A stretch of DNA of 64,000 nt, taken from the NCBI GenBank assembly GCA_964500435.1, contig CAZCNL010000003.1, positions 62,001-126,000 on the forward strand. Direction: 5' to 3'. The stretch's first letter is position 1; each line of letters begins with the position of its first letter. Made by a program: the position numbers and the translations under genes. Origin of the DNA: GWF2-33-9 sp964500435 (GTDB lineage Bacteria; Bacteroidota; Ignavibacteria; Kapaibacteriales; UBA2268). The notes beneath the pieces were generated by a model. It saw only the letters and a program-made list of their open reading frames with translations. It ran no database searches and was not told where the DNA came from. This document shows positions 8,103 through 16,959 of this stretch, piece after piece.

Positions 8103-10457
8103 TTATTGCTGACCAAGATGGAAAAGGAATTGCCAACCTGAAGGTGCTTTCGAGGTATTAGTTGGGTCAAATCCGTAACCATAACTAAATCCAATCATAC
8201 CAATTGGATTAATCAATAAATGTACACCAAGTCCAGCAGAGCGTTTCAAATCAAATGGATCTGTTTTTGCAAACGATTGCCAAACATTTCCTGCTTCGCC
8301 AAAAGCATAAACATAAATTGGCATTGGGTCTAAAGAAATTGCAAATCGCAGTTCTGCCGTATATTTTGCCAATACGTAACTTCCATTATCACTACCAATT
8401 GATCTATCTTGATAACCACGTAAAGGAGTTACACCCCATCCACTCAAACCATTTCCGCCTAAATAATATCGTTCGATTGGTGGGATTGTAGAAAGTGATT
8501 TAAAACTTGTTAAATAGCCCCATTTCGAACTCAACATAAATACTAATCTATCTTGCCCTTCGATGGATAAAATAGGATTGAAAGAATCATAATTAAGTTC
8601 GGTTTTAAGATAATCTGTTGTTCCAATTCCTAAAGAACCTAATGCAAAATCGTTGCTTAATGAAAATCTTGAACCTACGGAAGGGAAAAATTGATTGTTA
8701 ATACTAATTCTGGAATATTTTTGACTTAAAGTGATTTCAGTGCCAGGAACAAATAATGAAGAAGAGCCTTGACCAACATCATTGTACATCCATCGGAAAC
8801 TCCAATCTCCACGCCAGTAATCATCAGGCCATTTAAATCTGCGACCCAAATTTACTGTAATACCAGTTCTCCGCATACTGAAATAATAATTGTAGCGTGT
8901 GTCAAATAAATTGAAACCAATAGTTGTTGGCTCATCATTTAACCAAGGTTCTGTGAATCCTAATGAAAATGTTTGGTATTGTGAAAATTGACCAAATTCC
9001 CAGTTAAATGAAAATATTTGACCAGCACCACCTTTAAGTGGTTCGGATAATGAAAAGTTATTAAATGAAAAGCCTATTGAGCCGGTTAAGCCAAATGTAC
9101 CCGCAAAACCAATTGAGGCATTAAATGTATCAGTTGACCTTTCTTCGACATTGTAAATTATATCGACGCTGGTATTATCAATTGCCGACGGTTGAACATC
9201 CGGTTTTAATTTTTCGGGGTTAAAGTAGTTCATTACACCTAATGCACGAATACTTCGAATTATAGCAGAACGGTCGAAATAATCACCTGGACGTGTGTAT
9301 AATTCTCTTCTAATTACTTTATCTTTTGTTTTTGTATTTCCAACTATGTCTACTTTGCCTATTTTATACCTTGTGCCTTCAAAAATCATAATTGTTAAAT
9401 CTAATGAATCATCTGCAACTTTTTTCTCATTAGCAATTAAGCGGGCTTGTAAATAACCATTATCTAAATATAAAGAAGCAGCATCAGTTTGGTCTTGATT
9501 TGCTTCAAGGTTTTGCTTTAATTTTCCATAATTGTATACATCACCTGGTTTGATATCAATTCTGCGTAGCAAAACTTCGTTAGAATACACACTATTACCG
9601 TCAAAATTGATTTTCCTAATAAAATATTGATTGCCTTCATTGACATTTATTGTAATGTCAACTTTACCCTCATTTTGGTCGTAAATAATCGTATCTTTAA
9701 TTATTTCGGCATCAATAAAACCATGATTTTTGTAATAATCAATTAGCAATTTCTTATCATCTTGATATTTTTTATCGTCAAATTTACCAGATTTCCAAAA
9801 TTGCCACCATTTTTTGATTTTAGTTTCTTCGAAAGAGCTTATTAAATCACTTGCATCGACTTTTTTATTTCCGATTATAGTGATTGAGCGTGTTTTGAAA
9901 TGAGTGCCTTCATCAATAAAAAAGTGCAAATCGACGTAGTTTTTTAATTCAGTATACCGAATATCCGGAGAAATTTTAGCAAAGAGTAATCCTTCATCGC
10001 TATATTTTTTTCTAAGAGCATTTTTAATTAATAGAGTATCATAATTAGAAATAATGTCGCCTTTAGTTTTATTGACTTCTTTTAATAAGTCCTTTGTGCT
10101 TATTGCATCATTTCCTTCGAAGAAAATTTCGTTTAATCTTGGGAATTCTTCAACTTTAATTAACAGAAAAATGCCTGCATCTGTGATTTTGTCGATTAAA
10201 ATTTCAATTTTATGGAATTGTTTTCTTTTCCATAGATTCAAAATGGCATTTTGAATTTTTGTTTCATTTGTTTGAGCAATCACATCTCCAACACGAAGTC
10301 CAGAGAGAGAAATAATTGTTTCAGCTGAAACAAAATTGTTGCCTTCAACACTTATACCAGCAATAATAATAGGTTTAGCTTGCTCGGTTGGTAATTGAGC
10401 ATAAGAAAAAAATGAATAAAAAATTAATAAAAAAACTAAAAATAATTTAACTTTCAT
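8103..10457 (-). CDS. bamA: Outer membrane protein assembly factor BamA
   Basis: I choose the ATG at 10455-10457 because a signal peptide follows directly (MKVKLFLVFLLIFYSFFSYA), giving 784 aa; the longer open frame runs into the uppS coding end. Residues about 25-420 carry five POTRA-like repeats (e.g. IAGISVEGNNFVSAETI, YKIGKVDIVGNTKTKDKVI). The remainder is an outer-membrane 16-strand barrel ending in YGYGFDPTNTSKAPSGWQF-type strands and FHLGQQ. GLGVHLLINPIGMIGFSYGYG is a typical barrel end. BamA folds and inserts beta-barrel proteins in the outer membrane. The start overlaps the end of uppS by 11 bp, suggesting translational coupling, and skp paralogues follow downstream. Confidence 0.95.
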   Translation of the reverse strand: MKVKLFLVFLLIFYSFFSYAQLPTEQAKPIIIAGISVEGNNFVSAETIISLSGLRVGDVIAQTNETKIQNAILNLWKRKQFHKIEILIDKITDAGIFLLIKVEEFPRLNEIFFEGNDAISTKDLLKEVNKTKGDIISNYDTLLIKNALRKKYSDEGLLFAKISPDIRYTELKNYVDLHFFIDEGTHFKTRSITIIGNKKVDASDLISSFEETKIKKWWQFWKSGKFDDKKYQDDKKLLIDYYKNHGFIDAEIIKDTIIYDQNEGKVDITINVNEGNQYFIRKINFDGNSVYSNEVLLRRIDIKPGDVYNYGKLKQNLEANQDQTDAASLYLDNGYLQARLIANEKKVADDSLDLTIMIFEGTRYKIGKVDIVGNTKTKDKVIRRELYTRPGDYFDRSAIIRSIRALGVMNYFNPEKLKPDVQPSAIDNTSVDIIYNVEERSTDTFNASIGFAGTFGLTGSIGFSFNNFSLSEPLKGGAGQIFSFNWEFGQFSQYQTFSLGFTEPWLNDEPTTIGFNLFDTRYNYYFSMRRTGITVNLGRRFKWPDDYWRGDWSFRWMYNDVGQGSSSLFVPGTEITLSQKYSRISINNQFFPSVGSRFSLSNDFALGSLGIGTTDYLKTELNYDSFNPILSIEGQDRLVFMLSSKWGYLTSFKSLSTIPPIERYYLGGNGLSGWGVTPLRGYQDRSIGSDNGSYVLAKYTAELRFAISLDPMPIYVYAFGEAGNVWQSFAKTDPFDLKRSAGLGVHLLINPIGMIGFSYGYGFDPTNTSKAPSGWQFLFHLGQQ

Positions 10458-11271
10458 TATTTTTACCGGTATTTGAATAGTTGGGTGCAAAATTTTGCGT
10501 TCTAATTTGTTTAGATGTTTTTCCAAATCTTCTTTCACGAAGCATAAAGCTATTTATTGCATCATACAAATCATTTCGTCGAAAATCAGGCCAGTACTTT
10601 TCTGTGATAAAAAATTCACCATAAGCCATTTCCCATAACATAAAATTGCTTAACCTTAGTTCACCCGAAGTTCTAATTAATAAGTCAACATCTGGTAAAT
10701 CTTTTGTTGTTAAATATGAAGAGAATAATTTTTCATTTATATCTTCGGGAGAAAGTTTACCACTTCTTGCATCAAGAGCTAATAATTGAACGGCACGAAC
10801 AATATCCCAACGCCCGCTATAACTTAAAGCTAAAGTCATAGTTAATCCGGTATTTTTACTTGTTTTTTCAATTGCTTCGTATAGTAATGTTTGTACGCTC
10901 ATTGGCAAAGAGTTTGTTTTCCCGATTGTTTTAATACGTACTTTATTTTTATGTAATTCATCAACTTCCTTGCGAAGATAATATTCAAGAAGTAACATCA
11001 AACCATTTACTTCTTCGACAGGTCGATTCCAATTTTCAATAGAAAAAGAGTATAGAGTTAAATATTCAATGCCAATTTGCGAACATGCTTTTACAATATC
11101 ACGAACGCTTTCAATACCCATACGATGACCTTCGAGCCTATTCAAATTTTTTGATTCAGCCCATCGACCATTTCCATCCATTATAATGCCAATATGTTGA
11201 GGTAATTTGCCTTTTGTTTTTAAAGTATCTTGAATATTACTATCTTCGGGGGTTAATTCGTTAATCCACAT
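10447..11271 (-). CDS. uppS: Isoprenyl transferase (undecaprenyl diphosphate synthase)
   Basis: The 274-residue enzyme has the cis-prenyltransferase signatures IGIIMDGNGRWAE, with catalytic D32, GHRMGIESVRDIV, TLYSFSIENWNRP and LIRTSGELRLSNFMLW. UppS condenses isopentenyl diphosphate onto farnesyl diphosphate to make the C55 carrier for peptidoglycan and O-antigen synthesis. It is cytosolic and membrane-associated. The protein has an N-terminal extension of about 20 residues and a C-terminal tail compared with the usual 240-250 aa. It is first in the minus-strand envelope operon. The promoter should lie in the 282-bp gap before the divergent chemoreceptor-like gene. Confidence 0.94.
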   Translation of the reverse strand: MWINELTPEDSNIQDTLKTKGKLPQHIGIIMDGNGRWAESKNLNRLEGHRMGIESVRDIVKACSQIGIEYLTLYSFSIENWNRPVEEVNGLMLLLEYYLRKEVDELHKNKVRIKTIGKTNSLPMSVQTLLYEAIEKTSKNTGLTMTLALSYSGRWDIVRAVQLLALDARSGKLSPEDINEKLFSSYLTTKDLPDVDLLIRTSGELRLSNFMLWEMAYGEFFITEKYWPDFRRNDLYDAINSFMLRERRFGKTSKQIRTQNFAPNYSNTGKNNES

Positions 11272-11481
11272 TTTTTACCTAAAAAATATTAAAGTAGAAA
11301 ATTGTTTTATCTACCTCCAATATAAATAAAATGCTAAATTAAATAAATTTTTTTTATTTATAATTATTTTTTTTCAAAATTTTATAATGTGATTAAATCA
11401 ATGTAGTAATATTGTTACATAAATATGTAGAATATAATATTGCGAGAATATAAATATTATGAAAATATCTTAATTAAAATT

Positions 11482-11512
11482 ATTGTTTATAGAAAATAAT
11501 ATCGTAAATTTG
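11482..11512 (+). promoter_or_regulatory. Candidate Bacteroidota-type promoter
   Basis: TAAATTTG at 11505-11512 matches the TAnnTTTG -7 element of the Bacteroidota housekeeping sigma factor. ATTG at 11482-11485, 19 bp upstream, matches three of four bases of the TTTG -33 element. It lies about 42 bp before the ATG of the broken chemoreceptor gene. The region is very AT-rich, so a chance match is possible. Confidence 0.3.
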
Positions 11513-11553
11513 TATTTATAACTTAAATATATTTAATTATTTATAGGTTTTAT

Positions 11554-12258
11554 ATGTTCAAAAATACTTCTATTTTTGTAAGAATAATAGCAATCATTGT
11601 ACTTAGCAATGCATTATTCATTTTGTTTGTATTTATATTTACGCTACCAAATATCAAAACAGGAATTTTTGATGAACGAAAACAATCTTTGAAAAATCCT
11701 GTCGAAATGGTTTATTCTCTACTTGACAGTTTAAATAATAAAGTAGTCTTAGGCCAGTTAACTTTAGAGGAAGCAAAAATAAAGGCTATCGAAACAGTTC
11801 CGAAATTAAAATACGATGATGGTAAAAACTACGTTTGGCTTCATAATTCACAAAATATTTTTATTGTCCATCCTAATAAAAAACTAATAAATAAAGATAT
11901 GTCTGATGCTTCAGATAATAACGGAGTTAAATATATTGCTGAGATGACAAAAGTAGCATTAGCAAATGGTGATGGTTATGTATCTTACAGTTTTCCAAAA
12001 CCAACAGATTTGGAACATCCGCTACCCAAAATTTCATAAGTTAAATATTTCAAACAATGGGATTTAGTCATAGGAACAGGGACTTGGGTTGATGACGTAG
12101 AAAATCACATTTCTTCAATTACTAACTCAATTATTTTCGGAAGTGTAATAATAGTAATTTTGTCAATATTGTTAGGCATTTTTATTAGTTTATCAATAAT
12201 TAGACCTTTAAAACGTGCTGTTACATCAATTCATAACATTGCAGAAGGCAATTTTTAA
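11554..12258 (+). pseudogene. Degraded Cache-domain chemoreceptor (nonsense codon, signalling domain lost)
   Basis: The first open part (11554-12039) encodes a transmembrane segment (residues about 8-30) and most of an sCache_2-type periplasmic sensor domain (LKYDDGKNYVWLHN, DNNGVKYIAEMTK, PLPKIS). A TAA at 12037-12039 stops it exactly where this family has tyrosine in KISYVKYF. Reading through in the same frame continues the protein perfectly: VKYFKQWDLVIGTGTWVDDV, a second transmembrane segment (SIIFGSVIIVILSILLGIFI) and the start of a HAMP domain (RPLKRAVTSIHNIAEGNF). A second stop falls at 12256-12258. The cytoplasmic MCP signalling domain is absent. This looks like a remnant of a methyl-accepting chemotaxis protein. 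A sequencing error could explain the first stop but not the missing C-terminus. Confidence 0.8.
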
Positions 12259-12322
12259 ATTATACTAATTAATAAAGTAAATTAATTATAAATATTTTAA
12301 ACCAACTAAAAAAGGAATTTTT

Positions 12323-13603
12323 ATGAAAAAATCATCTTCTTTGTTCTTTTTGCTTTTTGCAACGATTTACATTTCGTTTGCTCAGACCAATGACACGAAA
12401 TTTGGAATTAATTTAGGCGGATATCTAAAAACTGATATGTTTTACGATACAAGACAAAGTTTAGTTTTAAGAGAAGGGCACGTGTTGTTTTATCCATTAC
12501 CAGTTTCTTTAGATGCAAATGGAAAAGATTTAAATGCGAATGGAAGTTTTAATATTTTATCAATCCAATCAAGAGTATGGGGTAAAATTACAGCACCTGA
12601 TGCATTTGGTGCTCAGAGTAGTGGTTATTTAGAAGGTGAGTTTTATGGTACATCTGATGGAGATGTTAATGGTTTTAGGTTACGTCATGCATTTTTGACA
12701 TTAAAATGGGAAACAACTGAATTATTAGTTGGACAAACTTGGAATCCTATGTTTCAAACTGACTGCTTTGCGGGAGTAATTTCCTTTAATACAGGTTTTC
12801 CTTTTCAACCATTTGGTCGAAATCCGCAAGTCAGATTAAAACAATCATTTGGTGCTCTGAATTTATATTTAACCGCTTTAACTCAAAGGGACTTCAACAG
12901 TCCTGGACCAAATGGATTTTCGTCAAGTTATTTGAGAAATGCAATTGTTCCGGAATTAAATGCTAAAATTGAATATTCAACGAAAAGTCAAAACGAAGAT
13001 TTATTATTTGGTGCAGCAAGCAGCTACAAGTCACTGGTTCCGAGACAAAAAAATTCCAAAAATGTTGAAGTAACCGACGAAAAAGTCAATAGTTTCGAAG
13101 CAACTGGATATTTCAAATATAGAACAGACCCAATTGAATTTAGATTACAGGGCTTTTACGGACAAAACGCCGCTGATTTGATGCAAATAGGAGGATATGC
13201 CGTAAAAAAGACTACAGATCAAGCTAAAATAACAAATGATTTATGGGAATATACTCCTTTTAATGTAGTTAGTGGTTGGACAGAGATAATATCATTATTT
13301 CCAACAAGTTATGGTAAATTTGAACTTGCTGTTTTTGGAGGATATTCAAAAAATTTGGGTACATCTGATGAAATTATGGGTGATGGTTTACAAAGTTCTT
13401 ATATTTTTGCAAGGAATTCTAATATTGACGATTTAATTCGTGTATCACCGAGAATTGCTTTTTCATCAGGTAAAACAAAATTTGCGTTCGAAACTGAATA
13501 TACAGCAGCCAAATATGGGATTAATGACAAAGATGGAAAAGTAAACAATGGGGAAAGTGTTTCCAATATTAGATTTCTTTTGGCAGCATTTATTTTCTTT
13601 TAA
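12323..13603 (+). CDS. Putative outer-membrane beta-barrel porin
   Basis: The 426-residue protein has a signal peptide (residues 1-21, ending FAQ) and a body of alternating strands typical of a porin: GINLGGYLKTDMFYDTR, IQSRVWGKITAPDAFG, GYLEGEFYGTSDG, RLRHAFLTLKWETTELLVGQTW. It ends in hydrophobic strands and a terminal FF (RFLLAAFIFF), as in barrels recognised by the Bam machinery. It should sit in the outer membrane and may transport small solutes; substrate is unknown. It resembles the DcaP/porin-like families with one strand-rich domain. It has a good Shine-Dalgarno-like AAAGGAA before the ATG and its own terminator. Confidence 0.72.
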   Translation: MKKSSSLFFLLFATIYISFAQTNDTKFGINLGGYLKTDMFYDTRQSLVLREGHVLFYPLPVSLDANGKDLNANGSFNILSIQSRVWGKITAPDAFGAQSSGYLEGEFYGTSDGDVNGFRLRHAFLTLKWETTELLVGQTWNPMFQTDCFAGVISFNTGFPFQPFGRNPQVRLKQSFGALNLYLTALTQRDFNSPGPNGFSSSYLRNAIVPELNAKIEYSTKSQNEDLLFGAASSYKSLVPRQKNSKNVEVTDEKVNSFEATGYFKYRTDPIEFRLQGFYGQNAADLMQIGGYAVKKTTDQAKITNDLWEYTPFNVVSGWTEIISLFPTSYGKFELAVFGGYSKNLGTSDEIMGDGLQSSYIFARNSNIDDLIRVSPRIAFSSGKTKFAFETEYTAAKYGINDKDGKVNNGESVSNIRFLLAAFIFF

Positions 13604-13627
13604 AAATCCATAAGTATTTTTTTAAGC

Positions 13628-13656
13628 AAGAGGTAGTGTATTCTACCTCTTTTTTT
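13628..13656 (+). terminator. Rho-independent terminator of the porin-like gene
   Basis: AAGAGGTAG (13628-13636) pairs perfectly with CTACCTCTT (13643-13651) around a 6-nt loop and runs into a T-tract ending at 13656. Confidence 0.85.
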
Positions 13657-13760
13657 ATTTTGCAATTGAAAAAAAGCTAATTCATTTGAGATTTTGGATA
13701 AAATATTGAAAAAAAAATGTTTTCTCAAAATATTATTTTGAGAAAAATAAGAAATTTATT

Positions 13761-13799
13761 GAGTAAATTTATTGAGTAAATTTATTGAGTAAATTTATT
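13761..13799. repeat. Three perfect tandem copies of a 13-bp unit
   Basis: GAGTAAATTTATT is repeated three times at 13761-13773, 13774-13786 and 13787-13799, with a degenerate partial copy just before. The array straddles the stop codon of the minus-strand DUF2461 gene, so one and a half copies encode its last residues (NKFTQ) and the rest lies downstream. Confidence 0.9.
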
Positions 13800-14450
13800 G
13801 ATAAAATTGATTAAAGGTTGAATTGCTTCAAAAATTATCAGTGTTTTATCAATAATGTCATCAGACAAAAGCTCTTTATCAGAAATTGAAGCCATAGCAA
13901 CGAAACTTTTATATTTCAAGAAATCGGCAGCTGGACTTTCCTGTGAAAATCCCTTTGGAACTCGAATTAATTTCATCCCGTCATCTGAACTTAGTTCGCC
14001 AAAAATATTTTGAAAATTATCATTAAAAATGATATCTTCAAATTCTTCAAAATTACCTTCTATGGCATAGCGCAATTTGGCAAGGATTTTTGGTTCGGGC
14101 ATATAAATTCCACCACCGGCAAAAGTACTACCCGGTTGTAGGTGAAAATAATATCCGGCTGTATTCCAAGCTTTTCGTCCAGATTTATTGATACTTGCCC
14201 CAAAATTGATTTTATATGGAGTTTTATCTTTAGAAAATCGAACATCTTTATTAATCCGAAAAATGCAATCTTTTGCTGTCAAATGCATAATTGAGTTATC
14301 ATTTCCGGAGTGGATATTAATTACTTGTTGTATAAATGTATGAAAATTGTTCTTCGCATTTTCGTAGTCATCTTTATGCTGTGAAAACCAATCTTTGTTA
14401 TTATTTTGATTTAGCTCTTCTAAGAAGCTGATTGTAGAACTTTTAATCAT
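13782..14450 (-). CDS. DUF2461 domain-containing protein
   Basis: The 222-residue protein matches the DUF2461 (TIGR02453) family along its length: SFLEELNQNNNKDWFSQHKDDYENAK at the N-terminus in pieces, RINKDVRFSKDKTPYK in the middle, and the characteristic GYYFHLQPGSTFAGGGIYMPEP. The family is widespread in bacteria and has no established function. The protein has no signal peptide and should be cytoplasmic. The usual length is about 210-230 aa, so it appears intact. Its last codons are made of a 13-bp tandem repeat, so the C-terminus could vary between strains. It stands alone between the porin terminator and the response regulator. Confidence 0.85.
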   Translation of the reverse strand: MIKSSTISFLEELNQNNNKDWFSQHKDDYENAKNNFHTFIQQVINIHSGNDNSIMHLTAKDCIFRINKDVRFSKDKTPYKINFGASINKSGRKAWNTAGYYFHLQPGSTFAGGGIYMPEPKILAKLRYAIEGNFEEFEDIIFNDNFQNIFGELSSDDGMKLIRVPKGFSQESPAADFLKYKSFVAMASISDKELLSDDIIDKTLIIFEAIQPLINFINKFTQ

Positions 14451-14622
14451 TAATTTCTATTTTTTTCAAATAAGCACGACGATAAATTTTTATATTTTGT
14501 GTAATTCTTATAAAACAAGTGCGAGGAAAAATGCTAAGATTATAAATAAAAAAGTAAAAATCATTAAAAAGGTATTATCCTTTTTAGTATTTTTAGCCCC
14601 CCGTAGTTATTTAATTTTGTTT

Positions 14623-14665
14623 GTGATTGTGGGAATCACTTACCTATATAGTTAGGTAACTTTTT
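14623..14665 (+). other. Two adjacent hairpins in an intergenic region
   Basis: GTGATT (14623-14628) pairs with AATCAC (14634-14639) around GTGGG. Immediately after, TTACCTA (14640-14646) pairs with TAGGTAA (14653-14659), followed on the plus strand by C and five T. On the plus strand the second hairpin looks like a terminator, yet no plus-strand gene precedes it. It may end a small RNA, or act in mRNA decay of the minus-strand regulator whose stop is at 14675. Confidence 0.35.
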
Positions 14666-14674
14666 GCTGCAGAG

Positions 14675-15361
14675 TTAATTTTTTGTTATGTCGTTTTCTG
14701 CAAGTTGTTTGTTTAATACCATTTTTACAAGTCCAATAGTTGTTTTAGCCCCATATTTAGCCATAATATTGCGTTTATGAGTTTCAACTGTACGAGGGCT
14801 AAGATTCAACTTGTCGGCAATTTCTGGAATATTTTTTTCTTCTACCAGCATTTTTAAGATTTCTTTTTCTCTATCAGTTAAATCTGTTGAATTTTGGATA
14901 TAAGTTGTGTATTCTTCAGTTTGAGCCTCTTCTTGAATAAGCATATTCAAGCATTCACGTGAATAATATTTATCTCCAAAGCTTACGGTTTCTATTGCTT
15001 GCATCGTTTCTTCTATGTTTGCTGACTTGAAAAGAAATCTTTTTGCTCCTATTTGAAAACATTCCACTATAACCTTCCTGCTATTAATTGCAGTGAGAAA
15101 AATAAGTTGTGTGTTTGGATATTTTTCTAAAATTTCTTTACCAACTTCGAGACCATTGGAATCAGGCAAAAGTATATCGAGGAGAATAATGTCAATTTTT
15201 TGCTTTTTAATTACTTCCATTATTCCTTTTTTTGAGTATGCAGTATAAATTTTACCAAATTTCATAGAATCATCTAAGTAAGCTTTTAGCAAATTAGCCA
15301 CAACTTTATGATCATCTGCAATTAAAATCCCAAGTTCTTTAAATTGCTCGTTACTGACCAT
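14675..15361 (-). CDS. NarL/FixJ-type response regulator (REC + LuxR HTH)
   Basis: The 228-residue protein has a receiver domain (residues about 8-125) with acidic pair D16-D17, phospho-acceptor D62 in IILLDILLPDS, T90 and K112. After a short linker comes a LuxR-type helix-turn-helix at about 160-222 (LTDREKEILKMLVEEKNIPEIADKL in parts, LSPRTVETHKRNIMAKYG). It should bind DNA when phosphorylated by a partner kinase. No histidine kinase is adjacent, so it is an orphan in this window; the truncated PAS protein at 1-517 is 14 kb away and on the same strand. Its start is preceded by a 531-bp AT-rich gap that also leads to the flagellar fliP operon, so autoregulation or control of fliP is conceivable but not shown. 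Confidence 0.9.
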   Translation of the reverse strand: MVSNEQFKELGILIADDHKVVANLLKAYLDDSMKFGKIYTAYSKKGIMEVIKKQKIDIILLDILLPDSNGLEVGKEILEKYPNTQLIFLTAINSRKVIVECFQIGAKRFLFKSANIEETMQAIETVSFGDKYYSRECLNMLIQEEAQTEEYTTYIQNSTDLTDREKEILKMLVEEKNIPEIADKLNLSPRTVETHKRNIMAKYGAKTTIGLVKMVLNKQLAENDITKN

Positions 15362-15892
15362 ATTTAGCTCCTATGATTGATTTAATTTATTTTAATTAAA
15401 AAAGATTAATAATTGATTTTAGAATAGATAGTATAAAATTAAATCAAGTCAATTAAAAAATTTTTTAATAAATATAATATTTTAGTTTTCAATTATTATG
15501 TAATTCAAATCTACGAAATAAATTTGAAATAAAAAGGGGTAATAATATATTTTTTATCAATTTTTTATTTAAACCTATATTATTTTTATTCAATCGAGTA
15601 AATTTGTTATCGTAGCGAATTATATATAAAATTCAAGTAGTGAAAAATTAACTGACTATTTTAATAAAATAAACATTTGAATTTTATAAGTTTTATTAAA
15701 TAAGACAAAAATATTAATTATAATCAACTAAATATTTAGATAAAATTAATTTGATAATTTTTTTGAAATAATGAACTCAAATTTGTGGATAACTTTTCTT
15801 CATAACCAAAAGCATCAATAATACTTCTGGCATATTAGTTGTGAAATACTACTTTTATTAAAATTTGGAGAATATTATCAAGGATTTTACTA
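15362..15892. other. 531-bp AT-rich intergenic gap between a response regulator and fliP
   Basis: No credible reading frame on either strand and no RNA gene that I recognise. The sequence is extremely A+T-rich. TAAATTTG occurs at 15519-15526 and 15599-15606, resembling the Bacteroidota -7 element, but neither has a clear TTTG at the right distance. One perfect DnaA-box-like nonamer (TGTGGATAA, 15784-15792) is present alone. The gap presumably holds the divergent promoters of the regulator and fliPQR-flhB. Confidence 0.5.
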
Positions 15893-16687
15893 ATGCTTCT
15901 TGAGAAATATCGATATTTCACCAAGTTATTGGCTATTATTAGTCTTTGCTTTTTTTTAGCAACGCCATTTGGATTTGCTGAGCAATTGCCGAAAAATAGT
16001 ATGCCAATCCCAAAGCTTTCGATTAACGTTGATATGGCAGATAAATCTAATGATTTGGTGTTAACTCTTCAAATTCTTGCAATAATGACTGTTTTAACGC
16101 TTGCACCATCAATATTAGTTATGATGACAAGCTTCACAAGAATTATTGTAGTATTTCATTTTTTGAAACAAGCCCTTGGCACTGCTACTCAACCACCATC
16201 TCAGGTTTTGACCGGACTTGCTTTGTTTTTGACTTTTTTCGTTATGCAGCCAGTTTTAAATGAAGCGAATCAAAAGGGAATACAACCATATTTAAGAGAA
16301 GAAATAACCCAACAACAAGCAGTGGATAATATTATCCAACCTTTCAGAAAATTTATGCTTAAACACACTCGTGAAGAAGATTTAGGACTTTTCATCAAAT
16401 TAAGTGGTGCAAATAAACCAAGAACAATTGATGATGTTTCTACTATGACAATTATACCAGCATATACTATTTCGGAATTGAAAATTGCTTTTCAAATTGG
16501 ATTTTTATTATTTATTCCTTTTTTAGTTTTAGATATGATTATCGCAAGTACATTAATGTCTTTAGGTATGTTTTTGTTGCCACCGCAACTAATTTCATTA
16601 CCGATAAAAATCCTATTGTTTATTTTAGTTGATGGATGGAATTTATTAATAACTTCATTAATGAATAGTATAATGAAAACAGGATAA
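15893..16687 (+). CDS. fliP: Flagellar biosynthetic protein FliP
   Basis: The 264-residue membrane protein has a cleavable signal peptide (residues about 1-29, ending FGFAEQ), as FliP usually does. The family core follows: ILVMMTSFTRIIVVFHFLKQALG, PPSQVLTGLALFLTFFVMQP, and AYTISELKIAFQIGFLLFIPFLVLD in parts, ending with LPPQLISLPIKILLFILVDGW. FliP forms the export gate of the flagellar type III secretion system with FliQ and FliR. An AAGGA about 8 nt before the ATG supports the start. It is first in fliP-fliQ-fliR-flhB; fliQ begins 4 bp after its stop. Confidence 0.96.
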   Translation: MLLEKYRYFTKLLAIISLCFFLATPFGFAEQLPKNSMPIPKLSINVDMADKSNDLVLTLQILAIMTVLTLAPSILVMMTSFTRIIVVFHFLKQALGTATQPPSQVLTGLALFLTFFVMQPVLNEANQKGIQPYLREEITQQQAVDNIIQPFRKFMLKHTREEDLGLFIKLSGANKPRTIDDVSTMTIIPAYTISELKIAFQIGFLLFIPFLVLDMIIASTLMSLGMFLLPPQLISLPIKILLFILVDGWNLLITSLMNSIMKTG

Positions 16688-16691
16688 AATT

Positions 16692-16955
16692 ATGACAGAG
16701 ACAATGGTAATTAATTTAGTAAAGGAAGCATTTTATTATACTTTAATTATTGCTGGACCAATTTTATTGATTTCTCTTATTGTTGGTTTGGTGATTTCTA
16801 TTTTTCAAGCAGCAACTTCAATTTCTGAACAAACATTGACATTTGTGCCGAAATTAGTAGCTGTGTTCCTTATTATTTTAATTATTCTGCCTTTTATTAT
16901 AACTCAATTAAAAGACTTTACAATACGAATTTTTACAATGATTCAAAATATGTGA
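16692..16955 (+). CDS. fliQ: Flagellar biosynthetic protein FliQ
   Basis: The 87-residue protein has two transmembrane helices and the conserved FliQ pattern: EAFYYTLIIAGPILLISLIVG in parts, SIFQAATSISEQTLTFVPK and the C-terminal hydrophobic segment VFLIILIILPFIITQL. Length equals the family norm (about 89 aa). FliQ packs around the FliP-FliR complex in the inner-membrane export gate. It lies 4 bp after fliP and 4 bp before fliR, so the three are surely one transcript. Confidence 0.96.
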   Translation: MTETMVINLVKEAFYYTLIIAGPILLISLIVGLVISIFQAATSISEQTLTFVPKLVAVFLIILIILPFIITQLKDFTIRIFTMIQNM

Positions 16956-16959
16956 AATT

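Noticed and set aside
10458..10538. Longer bamA start upstream of 10457
   Set aside because: It would place 27 residues before a clean signal peptide and lies wholly within the end of uppS.
12037..12039. Recoding of TAA as an amino acid in the Cache gene
   Set aside because: TAA is not a known selenocysteine or pyrrolysine codon, and many genes here end in TAA. A nonsense mutation or sequencing error is simpler.
13751..13799. Possible CRISPR or attachment-site repeat
   Set aside because: Units are 13 bp in direct tandem with no spacers, and no integrase or cas gene is nearby. It is a simple tandem repeat.
15784..15792. Perfect DnaA-box nonamer TGTGGATAA in an AT-rich gap, suggesting a replication origin
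   Set aside because: Only one perfect box is present and no dnaA, dnaN or gidA is near. One such match in 64 kb of AT-rich sequence is expected by chance.
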